Position numbers and translations under genes: made by a program. From BMS3BBIN04 sp964552465 (GTDB lineage Bacteria > Electryoneota > Electryoneia > Electryoneales > Electryoneaceae), in NCBI GenBank assembly GCA_964552465.1, contig CAZKGR010000004.1, forward strand, positions 1-64,000: DNA of 64,000 nt, given 5' to 3'. The notes under the pieces are model-generated. The model was not told the origin of the DNA, searched no databases, and saw only the letters and a list, made by a program, of their open reading frames with translations. Positions 35,033-43,914 of this stretch are shown here, in pieces; the stretch's first letter is position 1, and every line of letters starts with the position of its first letter.

Positions 35033-37138
35033 TTACTTCATCAGCACCAGCTTCCTTGTTTCGCTGGCTGTCGCGGTTTGAATGTGCAGGAAGTAGAGGC
35101 CACTGGTCAGCTGTGAAGCATCCACTGTAAATGTATGCTGTCCCGCTGGACAGGTTGCATCCGTCAGCGTTGCTACATGCTGACCAAGCGTGTTATACAG
35201 CGCGACAGTTAACTTCTCATCAGCGGGCAGCGCGACCGTCACACTCGCTTGTGCGTTGAACGGATTCGGCCATACCTGGCTGACTGCGAACTGATTTGGC
35301 AGCATCATATCAGGTCCGAAGGGTTCAGCGGACTCGATGAAGACGTTCTCATCGTTGGACATTTCCACAGACCATTCTTCGACAATTTCGCCACCATCAG
35401 CAACCAGCGCTTGCTTGGTGAATGGGAACATAGTGGTAGTTGCTACGAATCCCGGATAATAACCCACCTTACACACATACTGATACGGTCCTGACGGCGC
35501 CATCGCCGGGACATTGACCACATTGTTCAAGCTCTGCCAGACAATGCCTGGTTGAACGGTAATCGTTTGCTGTGAAACGTAGTAATTGCTCCCATTCGGT
35601 AGGATAGCTTCCCACCATATCTGCCCAGTCGCGGGGTTAGCAAGACTATTGTAAATCAAGACATCATAGTTTATCTGTCCCCCATTATTAGGGATCCAGA
35701 CTGGCCAGGTGAGCGGATACATAATAACAGTGGCTGGAGGGCTCGGTGGCACGGGATTGCCGACCAGCAGATCCACTCCAACAATGGGTGGCATTGACAG
35801 CATGTTTATACTAGCCACGCCAGTAAAGTTGCCGTTGTAATCATTACTGTTTGGCCAACTACCAGGATCGAATAGCGTTACTCCCATTGCTCCCGGGAAG
35901 GGGTCCGTTGGATCTCCGAAGTTGACGTTTTGCTCCAGATGCCACAATCCATCTGCCTGTTCCAGAGCTACCCTGTAGTGTCCAATATTGGGCGCCCCGG
36001 GGTACCATTCGTTGTTGTTCCACGTCATGACATTGTCATCAATGTGGTAGATGCACAACTCCGCCCCAGGCAGGAATGCATCGAAGCCAAACGGTTGACG
36101 ATTTTCAACCAGGAAATACTCGTTACCGTAGGCTCCGTTAGTCCACATCCTCATGATTTGTGGCACTTGCTCTACAGGAGCAATCAGGAAACCAGGCATA
36201 TCCTGAAATACGTTCTCAGGTGCGGCGAATCTGGCCTGTATACGTGACCAGGCATCAAGATGGGCGGGCGAACCACCTAACCACATTGGACCGTTCCACA
36301 TACCGTATGCCATCAGGCTCCAGAATCCGAGTCCCAGCGAGCTGTAATCAGTGTCGTACAGGTCAGGTAGACCGAGCACGCTGTGGCCCATTTCATGGCA
36401 GATGACTCCGGGTGTCAGGTCTCCCGGCACCATGTAAAGTTCTGGCACCATGGCATAGTTTGAGACATAAACCCCATCTGCTGTCCAGAACGGTGCGGGC
36501 AGGCTCCATGCGTGTGACCAGACATCCCAATTTGATCCTGACAAGGCAGCATCGGTGCCCGCATGCACGACGATCAAGCCGTCCACCGATCCGTTCCCAT
36601 CATGATCATAATTCGCGAAGTTGACCATCGGATCAACCATTGCGACAATGTCTTCAACCATCTTCTGGCAGTTTTGAGGGTACGGGCCGAAACCGTTCAT
36701 CCCGTTCACATACCAGGAATACAGCATGGGCATGTTGATCCAGCTTGTCGTACTCGGGAAATCAAATGTACCCAGTTGGAATTCGCCGTAGCTGACCTCC
36801 TGCATGTAATCATAGACTGTACCCGGTACGTTTGAGAAGAAGAGGTTGTCATAAAACGGTGGAGCCGTCATGGCGGGCATGTCAACAAAGGTTGCGAGTA
36901 AAACGAGTGAGTTGAATTGGAAAACATCGAGTTCGCCGCCGGAAAGTGCAACCGGCATCGGTGCATCAACACCCATTTGATGTAATAAGACAGAATTTTC
37001 ATAGGCATAGGGTGGCGGAATCTGGCCTGATTCGACCAGATCTTTGGTTTCAGGATGGATCGGTGTTGCGAGTAGAATGATCGGGAAAGCGAGCACTAAC
37101 GCGAAACCCGCTGCGATCCGAAAAGTTTTCCGTTCCAT
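35033..37138 (-). CDS. Secreted M6-family metalloprotease with T9SS sorting domain (copy 1)
   Basis: 701 residues. The start is the ATG at 37138 behind GGAGGATCC; it opens a signal peptide ending LLATP. The catalytic zinc motif HEMGHSVLGLPDLYD has His248, Glu249 and His252, the immune-inhibitor-A/M6 form. A Ca2+-loop-like DHDGNGSVDG precedes it. After the catalytic part comes the module of about 100 residues shared with other proteins here (about 474-576, ending FPFTKQ). Last is the T9SS domain (WPNPFNAQASV ... LTSGLYFLHI ... RKLVLMK). Probably a surface or released endoprotease. It is the third of three tandem paralogues, and very similar to copy 2. Confidence 0.93.
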   Translation of the reverse strand: MERKTFRIAAGFALVLAFPIILLATPIHPETKDLVESGQIPPPYAYENSVLLHQMGVDAPMPVALSGGELDVFQFNSLVLLATFVDMPAMTAPPFYDNLFFSNVPGTVYDYMQEVSYGEFQLGTFDFPSTTSWINMPMLYSWYVNGMNGFGPYPQNCQKMVEDIVAMVDPMVNFANYDHDGNGSVDGLIVVHAGTDAALSGSNWDVWSHAWSLPAPFWTADGVYVSNYAMVPELYMVPGDLTPGVICHEMGHSVLGLPDLYDTDYSSLGLGFWSLMAYGMWNGPMWLGGSPAHLDAWSRIQARFAAPENVFQDMPGFLIAPVEQVPQIMRMWTNGAYGNEYFLVENRQPFGFDAFLPGAELCIYHIDDNVMTWNNNEWYPGAPNIGHYRVALEQADGLWHLEQNVNFGDPTDPFPGAMGVTLFDPGSWPNSNDYNGNFTGVASINMLSMPPIVGVDLLVGNPVPPSPPATVIMYPLTWPVWIPNNGGQINYDVLIYNSLANPATGQIWWEAILPNGSNYYVSQQTITVQPGIVWQSLNNVVNVPAMAPSGPYQYVCKVGYYPGFVATTTMFPFTKQALVADGGEIVEEWSVEMSNDENVFIESAEPFGPDMMLPNQFAVSQVWPNPFNAQASVTVALPADEKLTVALYNTLGQHVATLTDATCPAGQHTFTVDASQLTSGLYFLHIQTATASETRKLVLMK

Positions 37139-37239
37139 GGATCCTCCAGGCAAGGGGTGCGATATTCAAACGGGGGCAGTGTTGGGACTCATAATTTGGG
37201 ATTATTTCACGAGAATGGACAAGGGACAGAATCTTTGTT

Positions 37240-37258
37240 TTTGTCTCGACGAGACAAA
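37240..37258. promoter_or_regulatory. Palindrome TTTGTCTCGACGAGACAAA upstream of M6 copy 1
   Basis: A perfect 9-bp dyad around one central base, about 100 bp before the start codon. It is conserved in the other spacer at 39567-39585 with one G-T change, which keeps the pairing. It could be an operator or an RNA hairpin. Confidence 0.5.
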
Positions 37259-37292
37259 GAATATCAATGAACCTGTTGCATAGTAAGAAGTT

Positions 37293-37322
37293 AAAACCCC
37301 CGGCAATGATCTGACCGGGGGC
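37293..37322 (-). terminator. Terminator after M6 copy 2
   Basis: CCCCCGG / CCGGGGG around an 11-nt loop; read on the minus strand it is followed by TTTTAA. It lies 41-70 bp after the stop of the 37363 gene. Confidence 0.8.
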
Positions 37323-37362
37323 AATGGAAATACTCTCCAACCAAGTGCTTCAAGAATGACAA

Positions 37363-39465
37363 CTACTTCATCAGCACCAGCTTGCGGGTTTCAACGGCGG
37401 TGGCAGTTTGTATGTTCAGGAAGTAAATGCCGCTGGTCATGGTTGAAGTATCGACGGTGAAAGTATGCTGTCCGGCAGAATAGGTCGCGTCCGCCAGTGT
37501 CGAAACATGCTGACCCAGTGTGTTGTACAGTGTGACCGTCAATTTCTCGTCGGCTGGCAACGCGACAGTCACATTTGCCTGTGCGTTGAACGGATTCGGC
37601 CACACCTCGCCAACTGTGAAATCGCTCGGCAACAAATCAGCGCCGAACATCTCTGCTGACTCGATCACTGGAGTGGCGTCACCGGGAACGATATGCGTCC
37701 ATTCGTCACCGCCTCCAGTTCCATCGGCAACCAACGCCTGTTTGGTGAACGGGAACATTGTCGTCGCCGCAACGAAGCCCGGGTAATAGCCAGCCTTTGC
37801 AACGAACTGGTATGCCCCGGCCGGTGCCATCATTGGCACGTTGATCGTATTTCCAATGCTTTGCCAGGTGATGCCGGGTTGTATTGTGATTGTCTGTTGT
37901 GAAACGTAATAGACGTTGTTGTTTGGCAGAATAGCTTCGTACCACAGCTGACCAGTTCGTGGCGTTGCCAGGTTGTTGAAAATGAAGGTGTCATGGGTGA
38001 ATGATCCGCCGTTGCTCGGGATGTTGATCGGGAACACGTAGGGCATCATTTGTAGTGTTGCCGGTGGATTTGGCGGTACTGGATTTCCGACAAACATGTC
38101 CGCTTGGATCAACGGGAACGGATTCATGATGTTCAGCACGCTGACTTGGGTCGGAAAACCGGCGTAGTCATCACTGGTTGGCCATGAGGTCACGTCGAAG
38201 AACGGCATTCCCATTCCACCGGGATATGGGTCAAACGGATCACCGAAATTCATGTTCTGCTCGAGATCCCATAATCCGTCTGCTTGTTCCAAAGCTACCC
38301 TGTAGTGTCCAATATTGGGCGCACCGGGGTACCATTCGTTGTTGTTCCACGTCATGACATTGTCATCAATGTGGTAGATAAGCAGTCCAAAACCGGGAAG
38401 GAATGTATCAAATCCGAATGGTTCCCTGTTTTCCAACAGGAAATACTCGGTGCCGTAGGAACCCTGAGTGTACATCCGCATGATTTGGGGCACGTGTTCA
38501 ACTGGGGGCAGTGGAAACATGGGCAAATCCTGGTACACGTTTTCCGGCGCAGCGAAAGTAGCCTGAACTCGTGACCAGGCGTCGAGATGCGCAGGTGATC
38601 CACCCATCCAGACGGGACCATTCCACATGCCGTAAGCCATCAGACTCCAGAATCCGAGCCCAAGCGAGCTGTAATCAGTGTCGTAAAGGTCTGGAAGTCC
38701 GAGAACGCTGTGGCCCATTTCGTGAGCGATGACACCTGGAGTCATATCCCCAGGTACCATGTAAAGTTCCGGGACCGTGCAGTAGGTGGAGATGTAGACA
38801 CCATCTGCCGTCCATAACGGTGTTGGTAAAGCCCAGGCGTGAGACCAGACATCGTTATTCGATCCTGACCATGCTCCATCTGTACCAGCGTGGACGAGGA
38901 CCAAACCATCTACTGATCCGTTTCCGTCGTGGTCATATTGGGCGAAGTTGACCATCGGGTCTGCGGCCATGACCGCATCCTCAACCATTTTCTGGCAGTT
39001 TTGCGGGTAAGGGCCGAGCCCGTTCTGGCCAGCAACATACCACGAATAGAGCATCGGCATGTTCATCCATCCAGTCATGGATGGGAAATCGGTTGTGACC
39101 AGTTGGAATTCTCCGTAGCTCACTTCCTGGAAATAGTCGTAAAGCGTGCCGGGCGTGTTTGTGAAAATCATGTTGTCGTAAAATGTCGGTGCCGTAAAGG
39201 CGGGTTGGTCGGCGAACTGTGCGAGTAAAACGATAGAGTGAAACCAATATGCGTCCAGTTCGCCACCAGTAAGTGATACAGGCATTGGCGCATCGACACC
39301 CATTTCATGCAACATGACAGAATTTTCATAGGCATAGGGTGGAGGGATCTGGCCCATTTCGACCAGAGCTTTTGTTTCTGGATGAATCGGTGTTGCCAGC
39401 AGACTGATCGGGAATGCGAGAAGCAGGAAGAAGCATGCTGTGATCCGAAATGTGGTGCGTTCCAT
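37363..39465 (-). CDS. Secreted M6-family metalloprotease with T9SS sorting domain (copy 2)
   Basis: 700 residues, a close paralogue of the 35033-37138 protein along its whole length, including the N-terminal ATPIHPETK and IPPPYAYENSV stretches. The start is the ATG at 39465 after CGGAGGAT. The zinc motif HEMGHSVLGLPDLYD is again at His248. The shared module spans about 473-572 (ending FPFTKQ), and the sorting domain ends RKLVLMK. Catalytic, Asp-loop and sorting residues are all intact, so both copies should be active. The gene and its upstream spacer form a recent tandem duplication with copy 1. Confidence 0.93.
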   Translation of the reverse strand: MERTTFRITACFFLLLAFPISLLATPIHPETKALVEMGQIPPPYAYENSVMLHEMGVDAPMPVSLTGGELDAYWFHSIVLLAQFADQPAFTAPTFYDNMIFTNTPGTLYDYFQEVSYGEFQLVTTDFPSMTGWMNMPMLYSWYVAGQNGLGPYPQNCQKMVEDAVMAADPMVNFAQYDHDGNGSVDGLVLVHAGTDGAWSGSNNDVWSHAWALPTPLWTADGVYISTYCTVPELYMVPGDMTPGVIAHEMGHSVLGLPDLYDTDYSSLGLGFWSLMAYGMWNGPVWMGGSPAHLDAWSRVQATFAAPENVYQDLPMFPLPPVEHVPQIMRMYTQGSYGTEYFLLENREPFGFDTFLPGFGLLIYHIDDNVMTWNNNEWYPGAPNIGHYRVALEQADGLWDLEQNMNFGDPFDPYPGGMGMPFFDVTSWPTSDDYAGFPTQVSVLNIMNPFPLIQADMFVGNPVPPNPPATLQMMPYVFPINIPSNGGSFTHDTFIFNNLATPRTGQLWYEAILPNNNVYYVSQQTITIQPGITWQSIGNTINVPMMAPAGAYQFVAKAGYYPGFVAATTMFPFTKQALVADGTGGGDEWTHIVPGDATPVIESAEMFGADLLPSDFTVGEVWPNPFNAQANVTVALPADEKLTVTLYNTLGQHVSTLADATYSAGQHTFTVDTSTMTSGIYFLNIQTATAVETRKLVLMK

Positions 39466-39566
39466 AGATCCTCCGGGCAAGGGGTGCACATGTCAAACGG
39501 GGACAGTGTTAGAACTTATAATTTGGGATTATTTCACGAGAATGGACAAGGGACGGGATCTTTGTT

Positions 39567-39585
39567 TTTGTCTCGACGAGGCAAA
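39567..39585. promoter_or_regulatory. Palindrome upstream of M6 copy 2
   Basis: TTTGTCTCGACGAGGCAAA, the counterpart of 37240-37258. Its single difference makes a G-T pair, so an RNA hairpin would survive. Confidence 0.5.
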
Positions 39586-39619
39586 GAATATCCCTGAACC
39601 TGTTGCATAGTAATAAGTT

Positions 39620-39648
39620 AAAACCCCCGGCAATGATTTGACCGGGGG
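39620..39648 (-). terminator. Terminator after M6 copy 3
   Basis: CCCCCGG (39624-39630) and CCGGGGG (39642-39648), with a T-run on the minus strand, 42-66 bp after the stop of the 39690 gene. Confidence 0.8.
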
Positions 39649-39689
39649 CAAGGGAAATACTCTCCAACCAAGTGCTTCAAGAATGACCA

Positions 39690-41756
39690 CTACTTCATCA
39701 GCACCAGCTTGCGTGTTGCAGTGATCTCACCTGCACTAATATGTAAGAAGTAGATGCCACTGGTGAGCTCGTTCGCATCAATCGTCAGGCGCTGCTGACC
39801 GGCTTGGCGCTGACCATCCGCTAGCTTGAGCACTTGCTGACCAAGTGTGTTGAACACAACGGCGTTCAGGTTTGACGCGTAGGGTAGCGAGATCAGAACT
39901 TCAGACCGCGCATTGAACGGATTCGGATATACTTCGCCGACATTGAATTCACTGGGAAGCGTGTTGCTTGCCACGCCAACCATTTCTTCCGTTTGCTCCC
40001 AGCCGCTGGTGGTCCATGAATCACCGGCTTCATCATCTGCGGAAGCTATCGCTGACTTGGTGAACGGGAATTGGTCGAACGCAAGTACGTTGTTCGGATA
40101 GTTCCCGACTTCAACGCGGAGGTTGTATGCGCCAGCCGGTGCCATCGCCGGAACATTCTGGTTGATTGACGGCTGGTTGATCGGGATTCCCGGCTGGAAA
40201 TTGATTGTGTAAGTCTGGACGTGATACACGTTCCCGTTTGGCAAGTCCGCTTCGATCCAGGCATTATACTGGGTGGGTGAAGGTAGAGTATTCGTGATCA
40301 CGGCTGCGAAGTTGATGTTGCCACCGTTTGCTGGAATTACAATCGGCGGGTTGGTCGGAGTCAGGGTGACATCGAACAACGGACCGCCAGCGTTCCCAAC
40401 TGTTAAGTCAGCCGTCATTGTGGACGCCGCGTTGCTGATATTGGTGACAGCGACCAGAGTGTTCTGGAAATTATAGTTATCGCTGTCCGGTGTGCTGTTT
40501 CCGTTAAAGGTGCGGTTCGTTGTTGATCCCGGGAATGGATCGCCAGAGTCAGCACCACCGTTTTGTTCCAATTCCCACAGACCGTCGGCCTGTTCCAGTG
40601 CAACCTGATAATTGCCATCATTGGTGTGTCCAGGATACCACTGGTTGTTGTTGCCGTACTCGCTGTCGTCGCAATGGTAGATCAGCAATCCCTGACTCGG
40701 TAGGGAAGTATCATATCCCAAACGTCGCCGGTTTTCGACGAGGAAGTACTGATTTCCCATCTGACCCTGTGTCCACAAGCGATAGATGACGCCGTTCTCG
40801 TTGACATTTGGAATGGAGACATTGGTCTCATCGAACATGACGTTCGTCGGAGTGACAAAACCCATTGCGACTCGGCTCCATGCGTCCGGGTGAGCTGGCG
40901 AGCTTCCCAAATATCCGCCCCAAGAACCACCGGACATCAAGCTCCAATCGTCAAGCCCGCGCGAATCGTATCCGTAATCGTAGAGGTCTGGCAGGTAGAA
41001 AACCGCGTGGCCCATCTCATGCGCGACCACACCGATTGTCATGTCGCCTGAGTTATACCAGAATTCCGGTTGCATGGCGTAGACATATGCTTCAACTCCG
41101 TCCACTGGGACTCCACCATCAATCTGCCATTTGTGCGACCAGATGTCATTGTTGCTTCCGGATAGTTCAGCGCCTGTACCGGCGTGCATGATAAACAAAC
41201 CGTCGATAAGTCCGTCATTGTCGTGATCGTATTGGGAGAAATCCACGTACGGATCAGCGGCGAGAACAGCATCTTCGGCCAATCCTTGAGCGTTGTTCGG
41301 GTAGCTGCCGAACCCGTTCTGGCCATCCACGTAGTAATCATAGTTATGCGGCATGCGCAGCCAACCGATAGTAGATGGATAATCCTGCGACGTCAGCACG
41401 AAGTCGTTATAACTGACTTCGCTGTAATAGTCGGCTACTGTACCGGTACCCACACCATACATCAGGTTATCGAAGAAAGTCGCGTTGGTGATGGCCTGAT
41501 GATCGTCGAAATCAACCAGCAGCACGATCGAGTTGAAGATCGTTTCATCCAGCTCGTTGTTCAGGTTGACGAAATGCGGGGTATTGACACCCTGTTCGAG
41601 CAATTCCTGACGGTGTTGCAGGAAGTAAGGATCGTCGATCAGCTGTTGCTGAATTGCTTCACGCAGCTGCGGGCTGGGCGGCATGGCAATCACAGTCGAG
41701 CCCAAAAGCAATCCTGTGAGCAAAATTGTGAATACCATAAACGGTGAGCGGGTCAT
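39690..41756 (-). CDS. Secreted M6-family metalloprotease with T9SS sorting domain (copy 3, divergent)
   Basis: 688 residues. The start is the ATG at 41756 (CAGGAG, 7-nt spacing), giving the signal peptide MTRSPFMVFTILLTGLLLGS then TVIA. The zinc motif HEMGHAVFYLPDLYD has His246 and His250. Domain order is the same as in copies 1 and 2: N-terminal propeptide-like part, catalytic domain, shared module (about 464-569, ending FPFTKS) and a T9SS domain (YPNPFNARSEVLIS ... LTSGIYFLHIS ... RKLVLMK). Overall similarity to the other two is clear but lower, so it is the older paralogue. It is the first of the three in transcription order, each apparently with its own terminator. Confidence 0.92.
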   Translation of the reverse strand: MTRSPFMVFTILLTGLLLGSTVIAMPPSPQLREAIQQQLIDDPYFLQHRQELLEQGVNTPHFVNLNNELDETIFNSIVLLVDFDDHQAITNATFFDNLMYGVGTGTVADYYSEVSYNDFVLTSQDYPSTIGWLRMPHNYDYYVDGQNGFGSYPNNAQGLAEDAVLAADPYVDFSQYDHDNDGLIDGLFIMHAGTGAELSGSNNDIWSHKWQIDGGVPVDGVEAYVYAMQPEFWYNSGDMTIGVVAHEMGHAVFYLPDLYDYGYDSRGLDDWSLMSGGSWGGYLGSSPAHPDAWSRVAMGFVTPTNVMFDETNVSIPNVNENGVIYRLWTQGQMGNQYFLVENRRRLGYDTSLPSQGLLIYHCDDSEYGNNNQWYPGHTNDGNYQVALEQADGLWELEQNGGADSGDPFPGSTTNRTFNGNSTPDSDNYNFQNTLVAVTNISNAASTMTADLTVGNAGGPLFDVTLTPTNPPIVIPANGGNINFAAVITNTLPSPTQYNAWIEADLPNGNVYHVQTYTINFQPGIPINQPSINQNVPAMAPAGAYNLRVEVGNYPNNVLAFDQFPFTKSAIASADDEAGDSWTTSGWEQTEEMVGVASNTLPSEFNVGEVYPNPFNARSEVLISLPYASNLNAVVFNTLGQQVLKLADGQRQAGQQRLTIDANELTSGIYFLHISAGEITATRKLVLMK

Positions 41757-41923
41757 GTGGCATCTCCTGCGTTTCAAGTGTTTCGGTGTGTTCTTTGATC
41801 TCGCAGTATACGAGTGACGTATGTTTGTCCATGTGATGCGAATCAACTTGCACTAGGTGCGAGTGGTATGAATCGATGGTATACAATACTGCGAACAGAC
41901 GAACCCTTCGCTAACATACTAAA
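41757..41923. other. Spacer upstream of M6 copy 3
   Basis: Short AT-rich spacer between the M6 start and the terminator of the LLM gene. It must hold the M6 copy 3 promoter; no confident element was found. It lacks the dyad of the other two spacers. Confidence 0.3.
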
Positions 41924-41953
41924 CGAGGGATGACAATGCGCAGTCATCCCTCG
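41924..41953 (-). terminator. Terminator after the LLM gene
   Basis: CGAGGGATGAC / GTCATCCCTCG, an 11-bp perfect stem with an 8-nt loop, followed by TTTAG on the minus strand. Confidence 0.85.
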
Positions 41954-41988
41954 AAAATCCGAAATTTATCGACTCTTCAAGTTTTGGA

Positions 41989-42993
41989 TCAATCGAAGAC
42001 TGGTACAGACAGTTGCGGAACCACGTCGTTGATCAGCAGCTCCATCGACTGGCGGACCTGATCCATCGGCATCGCGCCGTAGTTTACGATGAACTGCAGA
42101 TGCGTTACCCCTGTATCAACGATCTTCTGCAACTGTTCGGTCGCTTGATCGACTGTTCCTGAGAGAATTACACCACGTTTCAAGCATTCGTCATAGTCAG
42201 AATGCTTGGCGTACAATCGGCTGTACACGTACTTCTCAATGTGCGCCTTGTTGATCTCGTTGTGGTCAGCGTCGTTGTCCGGGTTCACATGAGCGTGAAT
42301 TGCGGCGAAGATGTCACCCTGACCGTCCTGACCGGACTCTGCCCAACCCTTCTTATAATTGTCGAAGAGCGGTTTAGCATCGTCAATTGTATCGACTGTC
42401 GCATACGGCACGGTCATGATCCCGTACCCGCGTTTGCCGACATGATATGATGCCAGTTCAGTGAGAATCGCGATCTTGAACTCAATCTCTCGTTTCTCGT
42501 ATGGGGTAACATTCAGCTTGGTTTTAGGCACATCGAAGTACTTGCCCTGATGGCTGAATTTCTTCCCGGTCAGCGCCTTTTGCAGAACATCCAGCGCCTC
42601 ATCGAACCGTTGCCGTTTGTCCGCCGGGGTTAGGTTGAAGCCTTCGAACTCGTGCTGCAGGTAGCCGGAACCGACACCAGCGATCAGCCGTCCCTCGCTG
42701 AGTTGATCAAACATCGCCATCTGTTCGGCAAGGCGGACTGGTTTATGGAAAGGCAATACCGAAATCGCCGGGCCGAGTTTGAGACGGCTGGTTTTCATCG
42801 CAATGGAGGTCAGGAACTGCATTGCGTCTGGAACCAGACCGTACGGGTGGAAATGATGTTCAGCGATAAAGAACGCCTCATATCCGAGTTCTTCCGACCA
42901 TAATGCAACCTGATGAAGATCGTTATAGAAACTGGAGACCGAGGGGTGCGTATCTTTGTAATAATCAGCAACAGAAAAGATGGAAACCTTCAT
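41989..42993 (-). CDS. Luciferase-like (LLM class) flavin or F420-dependent monooxygenase/oxidoreductase
   Basis: A 334-residue TIM-barrel oxidoreductase of the bacterial-luciferase superfamily. Typical parts are the N-terminal VSIFSVADYY, GYEAFFIAEHHFHPYG (the EHH motif), LKLGPAISVLPFHKPVRLAEQ, and LSEGRLIAGVGSGYLQHEFEGF with the Gly-rich phosphate loop. The C-terminal VTHLQFIVNYGAMP is also family-like. Substrate and cofactor (FMN or F420) cannot be read from this. It is the second gene of an operon, 11 bp after the VOC-protein gene at 43005, which suggests the two act on one small aromatic or carbonyl compound (inference). Confidence 0.88.
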   Translation of the reverse strand: MKVSIFSVADYYKDTHPSVSSFYNDLHQVALWSEELGYEAFFIAEHHFHPYGLVPDAMQFLTSIAMKTSRLKLGPAISVLPFHKPVRLAEQMAMFDQLSEGRLIAGVGSGYLQHEFEGFNLTPADKRQRFDEALDVLQKALTGKKFSHQGKYFDVPKTKLNVTPYEKREIEFKIAILTELASYHVGKRGYGIMTVPYATVDTIDDAKPLFDNYKKGWAESGQDGQGDIFAAIHAHVNPDNDADHNEINKAHIEKYVYSRLYAKHSDYDECLKRGVILSGTVDQATEQLQKIVDTGVTHLQFIVNYGAMPMDQVRQSMELLINDVVPQLSVPVFD

Positions 42994-43004
42994 GTATGGA
43001 TTCC

Positions 43005-43607
43005 TTATTTCTGTTTGTCAAGATGCCGGCTGATGTCGCGATAATGTTCGTACAAGTCATCGATGATATCAGTATCAAATCCACCGAAGATCTCGCCTGT
43101 TTTACCTTCTTGACGTTGTGCGAATTCGATAAAGGTCCCGTATGGTGCTTCCGGCTTTGCGAAGAACTGGTTCAATTTGCCTTCGTTCTCATCACTGTAA
43201 TTGAGGACTGGCGTCATGAACTCCCAGCCGTCTTTCTTCAGCATCTCATAGACTTCGTTAACGTCCACGTTGGGATCTACGTTGTACGCAACGTGCTGAA
43301 TGCCTGCACCATATCGACGAACGAACTCGTTGATCGGGGAAGCATTGTCCTCGCTGACTGACAATCCAGTCATCGTCAGCCATGGGAAGCCTTCAATCTT
43401 GCCGCTGACCAGTGCGATGTGGGTAGCGGGGAAGCGGACGGTCCGCAGGCGGACGGTTTCGTGGAAACCAAGATGATGCCAAGTGTCGCAGAACCGCTGT
43501 TCATCGTTATAAGCTGTGACATAGGTGACATGGTCAATGTGACGGATTGAGGTTAATACTCCACTCTTGTTTACAGCGTTGGGCATTCCCTGAAATGAAC
43601 TCTGCAT
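43005..43607 (-). CDS. VOC/glyoxalase-superfamily protein related to 4-hydroxyphenylpyruvate dioxygenase N-domain
   Basis: 200 residues. The start is the ATG at 43607 with GGAG 8 nt upstream. The beta-alpha-beta-beta-beta pattern of a vicinal-oxygen-chelate fold is visible: IRHIDHVTYVTA with the first His ligand, GAGIQHVAYNVD with the second, and APYGTFIEFAQRQ with the Glu ligand. That is the His-His-Glu metal triad in the HPPD-like spacing. It is too short for a full HPPD of about 350 residues, so it is a single- or two-module relative. It is cotranscribed with the LLM oxidoreductase. The exact reaction is unknown. Confidence 0.75.
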   Translation of the reverse strand: MQSSFQGMPNAVNKSGVLTSIRHIDHVTYVTAYNDEQRFCDTWHHLGFHETVRLRTVRFPATHIALVSGKIEGFPWLTMTGLSVSEDNASPINEFVRRYGAGIQHVAYNVDPNVDVNEVYEMLKKDGWEFMTPVLNYSDENEGKLNQFFAKPEAPYGTFIEFAQRQEGKTGEIFGGFDTDIIDDLYEHYRDISRHLDKQK

Positions 43608-43914
43608 GGGTTGTTCTCCGGTAATCAACAATGAAAATCTCCGCACTTTGATGAAGTCGGAGAAAAGTTAGGCATTCCTAATTATAACTCTATTGGCTAC
43701 CGAGCACAAGTGAAACAGCCTCCGGATCGGCATCTAGATGCATGGAATGTTTGATTGTCTCTCTCTCGGGAAGAGTGTGGGTTGGCTGGATGGTCTTTAA
43801 TTTGAACTCTGCCAGGGATCAGTTGACATTGAACGGTGGTTCAGGTCAGTGATTCAGCTTATATTCCTTCATGACAGCTCAGGTATCTGTAAATAGAACG
43901 CAGGAGTATTCACT
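43608..43914. other. Divergent intergenic region
   Basis: About 300 bases between the VOC operon and the lipoprotein gene, presumably with a promoter for each. I see no gene, no strong inverted repeat and no confident promoter pair. Confidence 0.35.

Larger units (their letters stand above)
37139..37362 (-). repeat. Duplicated 224-bp M6 gene spacer, copy A
   Basis: Nearly identical, base for base and the same length, to 39466-39689. It contains, in gene order, the terminator of the upstream gene, the TTTGTCTCG palindrome and the leader with the SD. Promoter and terminator were thus duplicated together with the M6 gene. Confidence 0.85.
39466..39689 (-). repeat. Duplicated 224-bp M6 gene spacer, copy B
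   Basis: The counterpart of 37139-37362, differing at scattered bases. The conserved features are the CCCCCGG terminator, the dyad and the leader. Confidence 0.85.

Noticed and set aside
43005..43607. Annotation of the VOC protein as a full 4-hydroxyphenylpyruvate dioxygenase
   Set aside because: It is only 200 residues, far shorter than HPPD, so only the superfamily can be supported.
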